A DNA stretch of 64,000 nucleotides from an uncultured Spirochaetales bacterium (GCA_949293595.1 CASFDW010000003.1:134685-198684); one strand, 5' to 3'; positions 34,200-43,178 are shown, counted from the stretch's first letter. The notes: generated by a model from the sequence alone, not told the origin. Numbers and translations: made by a program.

Positions 34200-34969
34200 A
34201 AGACACCCTGATCGAGGGATGTATAGGTTATTTGAGGTTCGGATATGATTTCGACGGGTTGGATTTTCCCGACAACGCGGAATCCAGCTTCCGCGAGCTT
34301 CTCGCGGGGGATTCCGATCCCTCGTCCGCGATACAGCGTTATATCGAGGAGAACGGTCTTGAAACCGTCTATGATGCCTCATATGACGAGCGTGGCCGTT
34401 ATCCGGGCACGCGCTGCATCGTCAATTATTTCAATATCAAGGACAGACAGAAGCTCAAGAGGGTGGAGATGTATTTCTCCTCAGTCCGTATCTGCGAGCT
34501 TTTTCTCAACCCCATGGACGACGTTTTTTCGTTCGACTATCTCAAGATGCTCCACCAGAAGATGTTCGGGGACATATATCCGTCGGCAGGAATGCTGAGG
34601 ACGGCAAAGGTCAGTAAGAAGACTGAATTCTGCCAGCCCGAGTTCATAAGCCGTCAGGCATCGGACATCTTCGGCCGCCTTGCAGGCTCGAAATACCTGA
34701 AGGGGCTGGATGACATGGACGATTTCATAAACGAACTCGCTTATTTCATGGGTGAGATGGAAGCCCTGCATCCGTTCATGGACGGAAACGGAAGGACGAG
34801 CAGGTTTTTCTTTGACAGGCTGAGCCGCAACGCGGGCTATGAGCTGATCTGGCCGGCGGTGGATGCCGACAGGTTCCTTGAGGCCAACATCGCAGCGATA
34901 GACGGGGACTATCAGCCGCTTGTGGACGTGCTGGAGGAGATTGTCATACCGGTCAACGACGAGGCATGA
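34196..34969 (+). CDS. Fic-domain protein
   Basis: A 257-residue protein with a complete Fic motif, HPFMDGNGRTSR (residues 192-203), including the catalytic His192, so AMP- or other nucleotide transfer to a target protein is expected. The first 85 residues are not recognised. I found no clear (S/T)xxxE(G/N) inhibitory helix in the protein and no separate antitoxin next to it. The start codon overlaps the MazG-like gene (ATGA), behind GAAAGGAAGG, so the two are made together. Targets unknown. Confidence 0.87.
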   Translation: MKDTLIEGCIGYLRFGYDFDGLDFPDNAESSFRELLAGDSDPSSAIQRYIEENGLETVYDASYDERGRYPGTRCIVNYFNIKDRQKLKRVEMYFSSVRICELFLNPMDDVFSFDYLKMLHQKMFGDIYPSAGMLRTAKVSKKTEFCQPEFISRQASDIFGRLAGSKYLKGLDDMDDFINELAYFMGEMEALHPFMDGNGRTSRFFFDRLSRNAGYELIWPAVDADRFLEANIAAIDGDYQPLVDVLEEIVIPVNDEA

Positions 34970-35004
34970 CCCTGACAGGCCGGATTTTGCCATCCTCCTG
35001 TTTT

Positions 35005-35043
35005 TTGAAACATTTCTCTTCCAGATTTGTTATAATAGTCAGT
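35005..35043 (+). promoter_or_regulatory. Promoter of the YhhN-family gene
   Basis: A perfect extended -10, TGT-TATAAT (35028-35036). The nearest -35-like TTGAAA (35005-35010) is 20 bp away, so the extended -10 probably carries recognition. AAGGAG lies in the leader. Confidence 0.62.
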
Positions 35044-35065
35044 AGTCGAATTAAGGAGTTGTAAA

Positions 35066-35728
35066 ATGATGGCAGCAACCTTGTTGATCCTCTCCGCCGT
35101 GGTGATTGCGCATCTTGCGGCAATCTCGAAAGGCATGGATGCCTTGAAAAGCGGTACGAAGATATTCCTCATCCCTTTGATGTTCGTCGCCTTCAACAGC
35201 GTAGCAGCCGCAGGCGGTATCCATGTGGACAACATCGGCCTCCTGATGGCCGTGCTGTTGTTCTACACGCTTGGCGACATACTTCTGGAAATAAACACCA
35301 ATAAGATATTCTTTTTCGCCGGGGCGATCTCGTTCGTGATAGGGCATCTGCTTTACGCCCTTCTTTTCGCGCTGTTCGGAATCCAACTGGAGATGGTCGT
35401 GATGTACATCGGTCTGTGGTTCATAGGCTTCATATTCCTTTTCAGCCTGGTTCTGGACAAAAGGGAGGAGGAAACCACGTATTATGTCATCTATGCGGCA
35501 TGTGTGGCCGTCATGGGCATCGCCATCGGCGGAGCCGCCTTCAAGAGCATGGTTGCCCAGATAATGGCCCTGGCAGGTGCCGTTTCCTTTGCATTCTCCG
35601 ACAGCATGATCGTTCTAAGGCGGAGGAAGAAGGATGACAGGGAGGATGACATGCTGATCATGCTGACCTACATAGGAGCAAATCTCCTCCTGCTCTCATC
35701 CCTTCTCGTCGAATATTCGTACCACTAG
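35066..35728 (+). CDS. YhhN/TMEM86-family membrane protein (lysoplasmalogenase-like)
   Basis: A 220-residue integral membrane protein with seven to eight helices. The pattern LMAVLLFYTLGDILLE, then FFFAGAISFVIGHLLYALLF, is typical of the YhhN family. Characterised members hydrolyse the vinyl-ether bond of lysoplasmalogen; plasmalogens occur in many anaerobes, so that role is plausible but unproven here. AAGGAG precedes ATG 35066. Its stop codon overlaps that of the convergent ccdA-like gene in a shared CTAG. Confidence 0.82.
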   Translation: MMAATLLILSAVVIAHLAAISKGMDALKSGTKIFLIPLMFVAFNSVAAAGGIHVDNIGLLMAVLLFYTLGDILLEINTNKIFFFAGAISFVIGHLLYALLFALFGIQLEMVVMYIGLWFIGFIFLFSLVLDKREEETTYYVIYAACVAVMGIAIGGAAFKSMVAQIMALAGAVSFAFSDSMIVLRRRKKDDREDDMLIMLTYIGANLLLLSSLLVEYSYH

Positions 35729-36402
35729 AATCCAAGATAGAACATGTACAGCCCGACAGCCAGGATCAGAAGACCGAGTATGGCCTTCGCAACCTGGCTG
35801 GCTTTGCTTTTCCTCATCCTTCGGATGAAGCCTGTTCCCGTACCGGCTATCACGGTCAGCACTCCATGTCCGATGGAATACGAGAGGAGAAGAAGCACCG
35901 AATATGCGATGTTATCGCCCGATGCGACTATCAGCAGCAGCGCGACGAGCGCCGGTGTCGCGCATGGCGATGAGAACAGCCCACCAAGCATTCCTGAAAG
36001 GAGCGCCCCTAGGTAACCCCTTCTTGTGTTCTTTGCAATCAGGTGTGTCGATGGTATGAAGTCATATATCTCCCATGTCTGCAGGGCCATGAGCACCATG
36101 AGCACGCCAAGCACGATGTACCACCATGAGGCACCCTGTCCGATGAGGTTCCCGGCCATCGCGGCCGCGGTGCCAAGTGCGGTGAAGACCATGGCGCTGC
36201 CTATGGCGAACACAACGGAATAGGAGAACGCCTTCCTTGCGTTGTCGGCGGCGTTTCCGACATATCCGATCACTAGCGGTATGCTCGAGAGCGAGCATGG
36301 AGTCATGCTTGTGAGCGCGCCTGCAAGAAAGGCGAGCAGTGGTGCGACATATGTGTTCTCCCTTATCAGGGCTGCCAGCGATGTGAGTATCCCGTCGATC
36401 AT
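35725..36402 (-). CDS. CcdA/DsbD-type thiol-disulfide membrane transporter
   Basis: A 225-residue protein with six membrane helices, moving reducing power from cytoplasmic thioredoxin to the cell exterior. The two conserved cysteines occur in SMTPCSLSS (first helix) and FSSPCATP (fourth helix). The downstream motif GHGVLTVIAGTGTG is typical. Its ATG shares one base with the stop of the upstream thioredoxin-like gene (TGATG), which is its likely partner. Confidence 0.9.
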   Translation of the reverse strand: MIDGILTSLAALIRENTYVAPLLAFLAGALTSMTPCSLSSIPLVIGYVGNAADNARKAFSYSVVFAIGSAMVFTALGTAAAMAGNLIGQGASWWYIVLGVLMVLMALQTWEIYDFIPSTHLIAKNTRRGYLGALLSGMLGGLFSSPCATPALVALLLIVASGDNIAYSVLLLLSYSIGHGVLTVIAGTGTGFIRRMRKSKASQVAKAILGLLILAVGLYMFYLGF

Positions 36403-37034
36403 CAAAGCGCCCCCATGTCCTCGAAAATCATGTACATCTGTTCCTTTGTGAGTATTCCCTGATGGCTTGTAAGGGCCAGTTCGCCGGAATCCCTGTATAC
36501 ATACTGGTAGAAATAAATCTTCTGGGCAACCTCTTCCGACGGCTGGTACGGGCTTCCGTCTGCATAAAAGAAGAACTGGGTCGGCACTACCATCGCAGGC
36601 AGTCCGCCCGTCCGTGATGCATCCTCCCATACGTCCGCATAGCGTACCGTGACCTTCCCGTAGGTCTCCTCGTAGAAGGCCGTCAGATCCGGCTTCATGG
36701 TCTGGCACGGTCCGCATGCGGCGGCACCGAAATCAAGCAGCAGGGGCAGGTTGTGGCTGAAGAACTCCTGCTGGTCGTATACCGTGTATTCCATTGGTAT
36801 CCTGGCCGGTTCCTCCACCTCGGCGACCTCCGGTGTGGTCGGTACCTCCTCTTGTGTTTCCGACACGGGCGTGTCCGTGGCCGCAGGGGTGGGGCTTTCC
36901 ACCTTTTGCGCGACCTTTGCAGGTATCGGTGCGGTGGCGGCCGCAGGTTCCCTGTTCTTTATGAACCACATCATCCCGATCAACACGATGATGATTAACG
37001 GCACTATTATCCTTGCTGCTTTCTTTCTGTCCAT
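36402..37034 (-). CDS. Membrane-anchored thioredoxin-like protein
   Basis: A 210-residue protein with an N-terminal membrane anchor (residues about 7-25), a Pro/Thr/Glu-rich linker (30-80) and a thioredoxin domain with active site CGPC (Cys107 and Cys110) and cis-proline segment VVPTQFFF. It probably receives electrons from the CcdA-like protein and reduces extracytoplasmic disulfides. ATG 37034 is preferred because GGAAGGAAG precedes it; ATG 37064 would add ten residues. Confidence 0.87.
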   Translation of the reverse strand: MDRKKAARIIVPLIIIVLIGMMWFIKNREPAAATAPIPAKVAQKVESPTPAATDTPVSETQEEVPTTPEVAEVEEPARIPMEYTVYDQQEFFSHNLPLLLDFGAAACGPCQTMKPDLTAFYEETYGKVTVRYADVWEDASRTGGLPAMVVPTQFFFYADGSPYQPSEEVAQKIYFYQYVYRDSGELALTSHQGILTKEQMYMIFEDMGAL

Positions 37035-37089
37035 CTCTTCCTTCCAAAACTTTTTTCCCATCATACCGCATGGGGCTGACGGCTTTCTG

Positions 37090-37113
37090 TCACATAGTCA
37101 CACTTTCACAGTC
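37090..37113. repeat. Three tandem TCACA-headed 8-bp repeats
   Basis: TCACATAG, TCACACTT and TCACAGTC stand in direct succession upstream of the thioredoxin-like gene. The regular 8-bp spacing resembles an operator for a protein binding as stacked subunits. Confidence 0.4.
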
Positions 37114-37196
37114 CTGATCATGAGCATCTGCGGCCTGCACAGCTCCTCTCCGGTCCGCTGTATTTGCAGAAGAACGCTTTGGCGTCGTATTTTTCC

Positions 37197-37937
37197 TTAC
37201 AGGAAAAGCTCGGCCTCCTTCCTTCCTGAGGCGGTACGGCAAAGGAATGCGGAGATCGCCATCCGTTTTTCTTCGTCTATCCGTCTCGCCCCGGACGGGC
37301 AGATTCCGACGCACCTCATGCATCCGATGCACTTCGACGAGTCCGTGCTCCACGGCTCCTGCGGGGCTATAGCACCTGCCGGACATGCCTTCCGGCATGC
37401 TCCGCAACGCATGCATGCGTCCTTGTCGGCATGCACGCCCATGTCCGCGGGCTTTGCCTGCTTGTACGGTCTGTTGCCGGGAATTATGACCGGTCTGAGG
37501 GGAGATGATGCGAGCTTCTCCTGTATTTTCCGTGAAAACGATGCAAGACGGGCCCTGTCCTCTTCGTCAGGCCTTGATTCCGCTATGCTCCTGATTATGG
37601 AATGCTCGGCAATCGCGGCAACGGCAGCGCATACGTCGAACCCCAGTCTTTCAAGCGTGTCCGCCAGTTCGAGCAGCGAGTCCTCGTATGCCCTGTTTCC
37701 GTAGACGATTACCGCCACGGCCCTGGATCCCGACGCGGCAACACCGTTGAGCCTTCTTATCGCCAGGGCCGGGCAGCGTCCGGCATAGCAGGGCATTGCG
37801 ACGAACGCGATATCATCCTTTCCCAGGCTCATGGTGGCATCCTTGGATATGTCCACCTCCACGCCATCCGGATTAAGGGCTTGCAAAACCCGTCTTGTTC
37901 CCCCTGTGGGGCTGAAGAATATGTTGTAGCAGGCCAT
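37197..37937 (-). CDS. EFR1-type flavodoxin-ferredoxin fusion protein
   Basis: A 246-residue electron carrier. Residues 1-160 are flavodoxin-like with the FMN phosphate loop FSPTGGTRR. Residues about 170-225 carry two [4Fe-4S] motifs, CMRCGACRKACP and CIGCMRCVGICP. This is the EFR1 layout common in anaerobes. It shares a base with the stop of the Crp/Fnr gene (TGATG) and is almost certainly under its control, suggesting a redox or anaerobiosis function. The electron partner is unknown. Confidence 0.9.
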   Translation of the reverse strand: MACYNIFFSPTGGTRRVLQALNPDGVEVDISKDATMSLGKDDIAFVAMPCYAGRCPALAIRRLNGVAASGSRAVAVIVYGNRAYEDSLLELADTLERLGFDVCAAVAAIAEHSIIRSIAESRPDEEDRARLASFSRKIQEKLASSPLRPVIIPGNRPYKQAKPADMGVHADKDACMRCGACRKACPAGAIAPQEPWSTDSSKCIGCMRCVGICPSGARRIDEEKRMAISAFLCRTASGRKEAELFL

Positions 37938-38566
37938 CAGTCCTCCTTTTGCTCAAGCAACGTGAACCTGTTGCGCTTGTAGTCTATCAGTCCTTCCTTC
38001 TTCATCTTCATGAGCACCAGGGACAGCGCGCTCCTGTCCGTGGCCAGAAAATCGGCCATCTCCTGCCTGTCCAGCCCGATCTGGAACGACGTCGATCCCT
38101 GTCTTGCCGATTCGTCTCCGAGATATGACAGCACCTTCTCCCTTATCGTGCGCTGGCTCAGATGCTCTATCCTTTTCGTGAGGTAGAGGTTCCTGTTCGC
38201 CAGTATGGTCACAAGATTTGCAAGAAGCCTGTTCTCCTTTTTCACGTTTTCGATCGGAAACCACATGATCCTGCAGTCGGTCTTTGCGGTTATGGTGACG
38301 GGTGAGGGCACGGATACGAACGAGAACGCCTCTGCGAACAGCTCCGTCTCGTACGCGTTTGAGACGAGGTTGCCGTGTCCGTCGTAATCATATCGTATTA
38401 TGCTCACGGTTCCCTCAAGCACCTCGCCGAAGCTCGATATCCCGTCGCCTTTCTCGATGATCGTCTCTCCTTTGCGGTACGAGCTTTCATGGCAGCCGAG
38501 CCTTTCCATCAGCCCGTCACTGTCATCGATACCGTCGAAGAGGGTTTTTGTGTTTGAAAGTATCAT
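37937..38566 (-). CDS. Crp/Fnr-family transcriptional regulator
   Basis: A 209-residue regulator. Residues about 20-120 form a cyclic-nucleotide-binding-like beta-roll (SYRKGETIIEKGDGISSFGE). A long dimer helix follows, then a C-terminal winged helix-turn-helix with DRQEMADFLATDRSALSLVL (around 165-185). It lacks the N-terminal cysteine cluster of FNR, so the signal may be haem, nitric oxide or another ligand. ATG 38566 is supported by a perfect promoter ending 6 nt before it, giving a leaderless message. The palindrome over that -10 box suggests autorepression. Confidence 0.88.
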   Translation of the reverse strand: MILSNTKTLFDGIDDSDGLMERLGCHESSYRKGETIIEKGDGISSFGEVLEGTVSIIRYDYDGHGNLVSNAYETELFAEAFSFVSVPSPVTITAKTDCRIMWFPIENVKKENRLLANLVTILANRNLYLTKRIEHLSQRTIREKVLSYLGDESARQGSTSFQIGLDRQEMADFLATDRSALSLVLMKMKKEGLIDYKRNRFTLLEQKED

Positions 38567-38601
38567 GTTGTAATTACAACGGATAAGGAGAGAAATGTCA
38601 A
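38567..38601 (-). promoter_or_regulatory. Promoter and operator of the crp/fnr-like gene
   Basis: On the minus strand: perfect -35 TTGACA (38601-38596), 17-bp spacer, -10 TGTAAT (38578-38573) and 6 nt to the ATG. The perfect 14-bp palindrome GTTGTAATTACAAC (38567-38580) covers the -10 box and start point, an ideal place for autorepression. Confidence 0.72.
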
Positions 38602-38618
38602 ACACAAATCATGGTGAT

Positions 38619-38648
38619 GGAAAAAGGGAACCGGCGTTCCCTTTTTCC
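38619..38648. terminator. Terminator after rlmKL
   Basis: A perfect 13-bp stem, GGAAAAAGGGAAC (38619-38631) against GTTCCCTTTTTCC (38636-38648), with loop CGGC. It touches the rlmKL stop codon and insulates the crp/fnr promoter from transcription through rlmKL. Confidence 0.85.
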
Positions 38649-40868
38649 TCATTTCTTCCTGATTATCTTTCTCATCGGCATCCTCACCTTCACCTTGTTG
38701 CGGATCAGGTAGCACCTGTGGCATTTCGGATCCGAAGCAAAGTCATCCCCGATCGTCTCCGGCGTGATCTCCTTGACCGAATAGTCCTCAAGAACCTCCT
38801 CGTCCAGCTTGAACTTCCTGTAGTTGTTGCTGAAGATGAGCAGCCCTCCCGGCGAAAGGTGCATAGCCGCAGCCTTTATCAGTTTCCTGTGGTCCCTCTG
38901 CACGTCGAAATTGTCCCTTCCCTTGCTGTTCGAGAAGGTCGGGGGATCGCAGAAAATGAGATCGAACTTGTCATACGTCCCATATAGGAAATCCATCACG
39001 TCGCTCTTGTAGAAGTAGTTGTCGATGGTGGATGGATATCCGTTCACCTTGAGGTTCTGCATGGCCCAGTCGAGATAGGTGGAGGATGCGTCGACCGACA
39101 CGGTCGAGACGGCCCCTCCCTTGATCGCATTGAGCGTGGCGGTGCCAGTGTAGCAGAACAGGTTCAAAAACCTCTTGCCGTCGCTTATCGACTGTATGTA
39201 GCTTCTGATCGGCCTGTGGTCCAGGAATATGCCCGTGTCAAGGTAGTCCGTGAAGTTGACAAGAATGTTCAACCCGTTCTCATGCACGATGTTGAAATGG
39301 TTGGAGGAGGCGAGCCTGCCGTACTGGTTCTTTCCCTTCTGCTCCTTTCTCTGCTTCACGTGTATGTCCTCGATGTCGATTCCTGTTGCACGCTCGGTTG
39401 CAAGTATGAGCTCCTTGAGCCTTCTGTCCGCGTCCTCCTGAGGGATCGTGGCGGGAGGTGCGTATTCGGCGAGGTTTATCCATTTGCCCTCGTACACATC
39501 GATGGCTGCCGAATATTCAGGCATGTCCGCATCGTATATCCTGTAGCACGTTACTCCCTGCGCCTCCATCTTCGGTCTTATCGCCTCGAGGTTCTTCATA
39601 AGGCGGTTGTACGCCATTTCCGCCCCCTTGCTCAGGCTCTGGCTCAGACGTTCCTGCCTCTTTTCAAGACTCTTCTGCTTCAGAGCCTCCTTCTCCTCGT
39701 CCGTGAAGATTGTGTAATGTGCCGCCTGACATGCGATCGGACCGTTGTAAAGGGTGTTGACCCTCTCGGGTTTCATCGCGATGTTGGAAAGCAGCTCGCT
39801 CTCCGAGCACAGGACGGTGGCCTTCCAGCCCTGGAAGACGTTCGAGAACGTATCCCCGATCTCCGTGTAGAGCCTGTCCATGTCCTCCGTCCTCATCCTG
39901 ATCCCGTAGGGCGGGTCGGTGACTATGAAGCCCCTTTCCGCAGGTCTGTCCTCCGCGGTGTAGGAGGAAAAATCCTTGACCTTGAAGTCTATCAGTCCAT
40001 CCACTCCCGCGTTCCGGGCCGCCTCGCGGCTTATCTTGACCGCGATCGGGGAAATATCCGAGGCATGGATTCTTATCGTGCGGCTTTCAAGCGCGGCCTT
40101 TCTTGCATCCTCCGCCTTTGCGACAACCTCGTTCCACAGGGCATCGTCGTACGAAGGCAGGCGCTTGAAGGCGAATTCCGATTTCCTTATCAGTCCGGGA
40201 GCGGTCGACGATGCCATGAGCGCGGCCTCTATTGCGATTGTCCCGGAGCCGCAGAACGGATCGAGCAGCACTCCGGGATTTCCGTCCTGGACGCTTTTCT
40301 TCCATTCGCTTCTTGCGAGCAGGGCGGCCGCAAGGTGTTCTTTCAGAAGGGCCTCCGTCTGTTCCCCGCGGTAGCCTCTTTTCTGCAGTGATTCGCCTGA
40401 GAAATCGAGATACCAGACAGCTTTGGTCTGATGGATATGTATGTGCACCGTGACGTCAGGATTCTCGACATCGATGTCGGGTCTCACCTCGCCGAACTTC
40501 TCCTTTATCCGGTCCACGATTCCGTCCTTGACCTTGAGTGCGGCATAGTGTGTGCTGTTAAGGTAACTGCAACTCTGTACAGTTTTCGTGACCTTGAGAG
40601 TCTTTTCCGGGGTGATGAACTCCTCCCACGGAATCTGCCTGGTGGATTCGTAAAGCTCGTCGGCGCTCTGCACGTCATCGTCGTAGTAGATTGCCTGCAA
40701 AAGACGCGATGCGATGCGCGAGTTCATGCAGAACTCGTATCCTGTCCTCAGATCCCCGACGAATTCGACACCGGCCTTTGTCTGCCTGAGTTCCGTTGCA
40801 CCCGCACTTTCGGCCTCGAAAGCGACGAGATCGGCCTGATTCGCCGCGCAGCTTGCAAAATAAATCAT
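38649..40868 (-). CDS. rlmL: Bifunctional 23S rRNA methyltransferase RlmKL
   Basis: A 739-residue double methyltransferase. Residues about 1-155 contain a THUMP domain. About 160-390 form the RlmL part for N2-methylation of G2445, with LLDPFCGSGTIAIEAAL and VTDPPYGIRM. About 400-739 form the RlmK part for m7G2069, with FLNLFCYTGTATLNAIKGGA and FCDPPTFSNSKG. The length and domain order match the fused Escherichia coli enzyme; numbering is by analogy. Its ATG overlaps the hslO stop (ATGA). Confidence 0.93.
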   Translation of the reverse strand: MIYFASCAANQADLVAFEAESAGATELRQTKAGVEFVGDLRTGYEFCMNSRIASRLLQAIYYDDDVQSADELYESTRQIPWEEFITPEKTLKVTKTVQSCSYLNSTHYAALKVKDGIVDRIKEKFGEVRPDIDVENPDVTVHIHIHQTKAVWYLDFSGESLQKRGYRGEQTEALLKEHLAAALLARSEWKKSVQDGNPGVLLDPFCGSGTIAIEAALMASSTAPGLIRKSEFAFKRLPSYDDALWNEVVAKAEDARKAALESRTIRIHASDISPIAVKISREAARNAGVDGLIDFKVKDFSSYTAEDRPAERGFIVTDPPYGIRMRTEDMDRLYTEIGDTFSNVFQGWKATVLCSESELLSNIAMKPERVNTLYNGPIACQAAHYTIFTDEEKEALKQKSLEKRQERLSQSLSKGAEMAYNRLMKNLEAIRPKMEAQGVTCYRIYDADMPEYSAAIDVYEGKWINLAEYAPPATIPQEDADRRLKELILATERATGIDIEDIHVKQRKEQKGKNQYGRLASSNHFNIVHENGLNILVNFTDYLDTGIFLDHRPIRSYIQSISDGKRFLNLFCYTGTATLNAIKGGAVSTVSVDASSTYLDWAMQNLKVNGYPSTIDNYFYKSDVMDFLYGTYDKFDLIFCDPPTFSNSKGRDNFDVQRDHRKLIKAAAMHLSPGGLLIFSNNYRKFKLDEEVLEDYSVKEITPETIGDDFASDPKCHRCYLIRNKVKVRMPMRKIIRKK

Positions 40869-41794
40869 TTAAGGCCTCCCATGATACCGTCGATCTCCTC
40901 CTTTGTGAAGCTGTATGTGCTGGCACAATTGAAGCATTCTATCTCGAGCGGAAATTTTCCGTTTATGATCGATTCCTTTTCCTTGTCTGGCAGTGATGCC
41001 AGATAGCTTCTGAATCCGTCCTTCGAGCATGGACACGAAAAGCCCAGGGGTGCCCTCTCGAGATGCTTCGGCCCGTAGTCCGCGAATTCCTTTTCGACAT
41101 ATTCCCTGACCGTCGCCCCTTCCGAAAGCACCTTGCCAAGCTGCCTCATGCCTCCTGCTTTCTTCTGAAGGCTTTCCAATACGTCATCACTGCAACCCGG
41201 CAGGGCCTGGAGGAACAGTCCTCCCGCACCCCATACGCGTGCCTTGTCATCGAACTGTATGGAAAGATAGAAAAGGGTGGGGGTCTGTTCGCTGGTCTTG
41301 TAATAAAGTGCGAGATCGTTCGCCAGGTTTCCGTATTCCAGCATTACCTGTCCGGTGAACGGGGTCTTTGCTCCCTCGAGTATTTTCGAGATCGAAAGGA
41401 AGCCCGGTCCGTACAATGGTGATGTGTCCAGGCTCTGCAACGGCTTTTCAAGAGGGATCGGGTTGTTCACCAGGTATCCCCTCACGGCGCCGCAGGCCCA
41501 TGCCTCGATGTTGAGCCCCTTTATCGGGCCTCCGCACTCAACCTGCAGGAGTATCCTGTCGTTGCCTTTCACGGTGGCGCTCAGCAGGGCCCCCGCTATG
41601 TAGCCCTGGCCGAGCACCAGGGTTTCGAGCGGCCCGGTTGCATGATTTGTCTTCATCTGGTTGATCATGCCGGTCGCCGCGGCGGCGTAGACGCGCACCT
41701 TCTCATCCGCCATTAGGAAAATCTCTCTTCCGTCCTCTGGAAGAGAGGCGATGTGCTCCAGAAGCCCATCGTCTTGGATTATTTTTTTTATCAT
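40865..41794 (-). CDS. hslO: Hsp33 redox-regulated chaperone
   Basis: A 309-residue holdase chaperone activated by oxidative unfolding. The C-terminal zinc switch has all four cysteines: Cys254 and Cys256 (CPC), Cys287 and Cys290 (CFNC). The N-terminal domain has GQGYIAGALLSATVKGNDR and LQVECGGPIKGLNIEA. ATG 41794 gives the family start IKKIIQDDGLL. A TATAAG element on this strand ends about 9 nt upstream, so the leader is only a few bases and lacks a Shine-Dalgarno. Co-transcribed with rlmKL. Confidence 0.93.
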   Translation of the reverse strand: MIKKIIQDDGLLEHIASLPEDGREIFLMADEKVRVYAAAATGMINQMKTNHATGPLETLVLGQGYIAGALLSATVKGNDRILLQVECGGPIKGLNIEAWACGAVRGYLVNNPIPLEKPLQSLDTSPLYGPGFLSISKILEGAKTPFTGQVMLEYGNLANDLALYYKTSEQTPTLFYLSIQFDDKARVWGAGGLFLQALPGCSDDVLESLQKKAGGMRQLGKVLSEGATVREYVEKEFADYGPKHLERAPLGFSCPCSKDGFRSYLASLPDKEKESIINGKFPLEIECFNCASTYSFTKEEIDGIMGGLK

Positions 41795-41864
41795 ATGGGA
41801 CAGCTTATATTCTTTATGATTTTTTTTCAATGAGCGGATGGCTTTGCAAAAGTTCCGGGGAATA

Positions 41865-41916
41865 TTGACAAATATCTGTGTATGGTGCATCATGATGATA
41901 TCAAAAAGATATCAAA
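41865..41916 (+). promoter_or_regulatory. Promoter and tandem repeats upstream of the SPFH gene
   Basis: A perfect -35 TTGACA (41865-41870), 17-bp spacer and -10 CATCAT (41888-41893). Two direct copies of GATATCAAA (41897-41905 and 41908-41916) are 11 bp apart across the expected start point. This one-turn spacing suits a ribbon-helix-helix repressor such as the one encoded at 42955. Confidence 0.55.
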
Positions 41917-41933
41917 TTTCATGGAGGTTCCAG

Positions 41934-42944
41934 ATGAATATCAAGGAAATCAGAGAGAAGGAGATACAGGGATGGAGCGGATACGTTGCGCTTTTCGTCC
42001 TGATTGCGGTGCTGCTTTTGTCGACCGCGTTCATTATTTATGCGTCAGTGGTGTTCGAGGATGACGGCAATGTCCCGTTGTATGTTTTCGAGATGGTGCT
42101 TTTCATACTGGTGTTCACCGCAGGCTGCATCGGGTTCGCAGGGCTCAAGACGGTCAAGCCGAACGAGGCCTATGTGTTCTCGCTTTTCGGAAAATATTAC
42201 GGGACGCTTAAGACGGAGGGCTTCAGATATGTCAATCCGTTCGTGAGCGCCAACGCAGGTACCAAGATCGACAATAGCGGCATGGACGAACTCATCAGCG
42301 GATTGAAAAAGGGAAAGGCCTCGGTCACACTCGTCAGAAAGAGCGTCTCGATGAGGATGCAGACGTTTGTGAACGGGGTGCAGAAGGTGAACGACAAGCT
42401 CGGCAACCCGGTCATGGTCGGGGCCGTGGTGGTCTGGAGGATCACCGATCCCACAAAGGCTGTCTTTGTTGTTGACGATTACAAGGAATTCCTTTCGAAC
42501 CAGGCCGACAGCATAATACGCAATGTCGCGCGCCTTTATCCATATGACAACATGTCCGAGGATGATTCCGATATTTCCGCGGACGAGCTGACCCTGCGCG
42601 GTTCCAGCCAGGAGATCGCCGACAGGATGAAGGGGGAGCTGCAGGAGAGGGTTGCTTCGGCAGGCCTTGAGATAATCGATGTCAGGATCAACCAGCTTTC
42701 ATATGCCGAGGAGATTGCCGCGGCGATGCTCCAGCGCCAGCAGGCCGTTGCGATAATCGCAGCAAGAAAGAAGATAGTCGAGGGCGCGGTATCCATGGTG
42801 GAGATGGCACTGGACCAGCTTAAGAAGGACAATGTCGTCGAATTCGACGAGGATAAGAAAGCCCAGATGGTTTCCAACCTTCTTGTGGTCCTTTGCGGCA
42901 ACAAGGACGCCCAGCCCGTGGTCAACAGCGGTTCGATATATTAA
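41934..42944 (+). CDS. SPFH/band-7 domain membrane protein
   Basis: A 336-residue protein with two N-terminal membrane helices (about 16-38 and 50-70) followed by an SPFH domain (about 72-260; [20 protein letters not shown]) and a coiled-coil tail with [22 protein letters not shown]. Such proteins form ring or cage-like oligomers in membrane microdomains. ATG 41934 follows ATGGAGGTTC. The small ribbon-helix-helix gene starts 11 nt after its stop. The role is unassigned beyond a membrane scaffold. Confidence 0.87.
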   Translation: MNIKEIREKEIQGWSGYVALFVLIAVLLLSTAFIIYASVVFEDDGNVPLYVFEMVLFILVFTAGCIGFAGLKTVKPNEAYVFSLFGKYYGTLKTEGFRYVNPFVSANAGTKIDNSGMDELISGLKKGKASVTLVRKSVSMRMQTFVNGVQKVNDKLGNPVMVGAVVVWRITDPTKAVFVVDDYKEFLSNQADSIIRNVARLYPYDNMSEDDSDISADELTLRGSSQEIADRMKGELQERVASAGLEIIDVRINQLSYAEEIAAAMLQRQQAVAIIAARKKIVEGAVSMVEMALDQLKKDNVVEFDEDKKAQMVSNLLVVLCGNKDAQPVVNSGSIY

Positions 42945-42954
42945 GAGGGCTGCC

Positions 42955-43119
42955 TTGGACAAGGAAAAGAAACAGGTCCCGCTCAGGATTTCCGCAAAGC
43001 TCTACGAGGAGCTGCAACGATGGGCCGACGACGAGTTCAGAAGCATCAACGGGCAGATAGAGTATCTGCTCACGGAATGCGTCAGAAAGAATCGGAACAA
43101 GCGTTACAAGGATGAATGA
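42955..43119 (+). CDS. Arc-like ribbon-helix-helix protein
   Basis: A 54-residue protein starting at TTG 42955, 6 nt after AGAGGG. The segment [20 protein letters not shown], then [16 protein letters not shown], gives the beta-strand, helix, helix pattern of Arc/MetJ repressors. A basic tail follows ([11 protein letters not shown]). It probably binds DNA as a dimer and may autoregulate through the tandem GATATCAAA repeats before the SPFH gene. Its linkage to the SPFH gene indicates shared function. Confidence 0.78.
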   Translation: MDKEKKQVPLRISAKLYEELQRWADDEFRSINGQIEYLLTECVRKNRNKRYKDE

Positions 43120-43178
43120 GTCTTTCCATCTTCAACAAAACTCCACACAAAAACACCATTCAATGCACACGTGGCAGG

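Noticed and set aside
39216..40391. 391-codon open frame opposite rlmKL
   Set aside because: Antisense shadow of a strongly conserved enzyme; no ribosome site and no recognisable domain.
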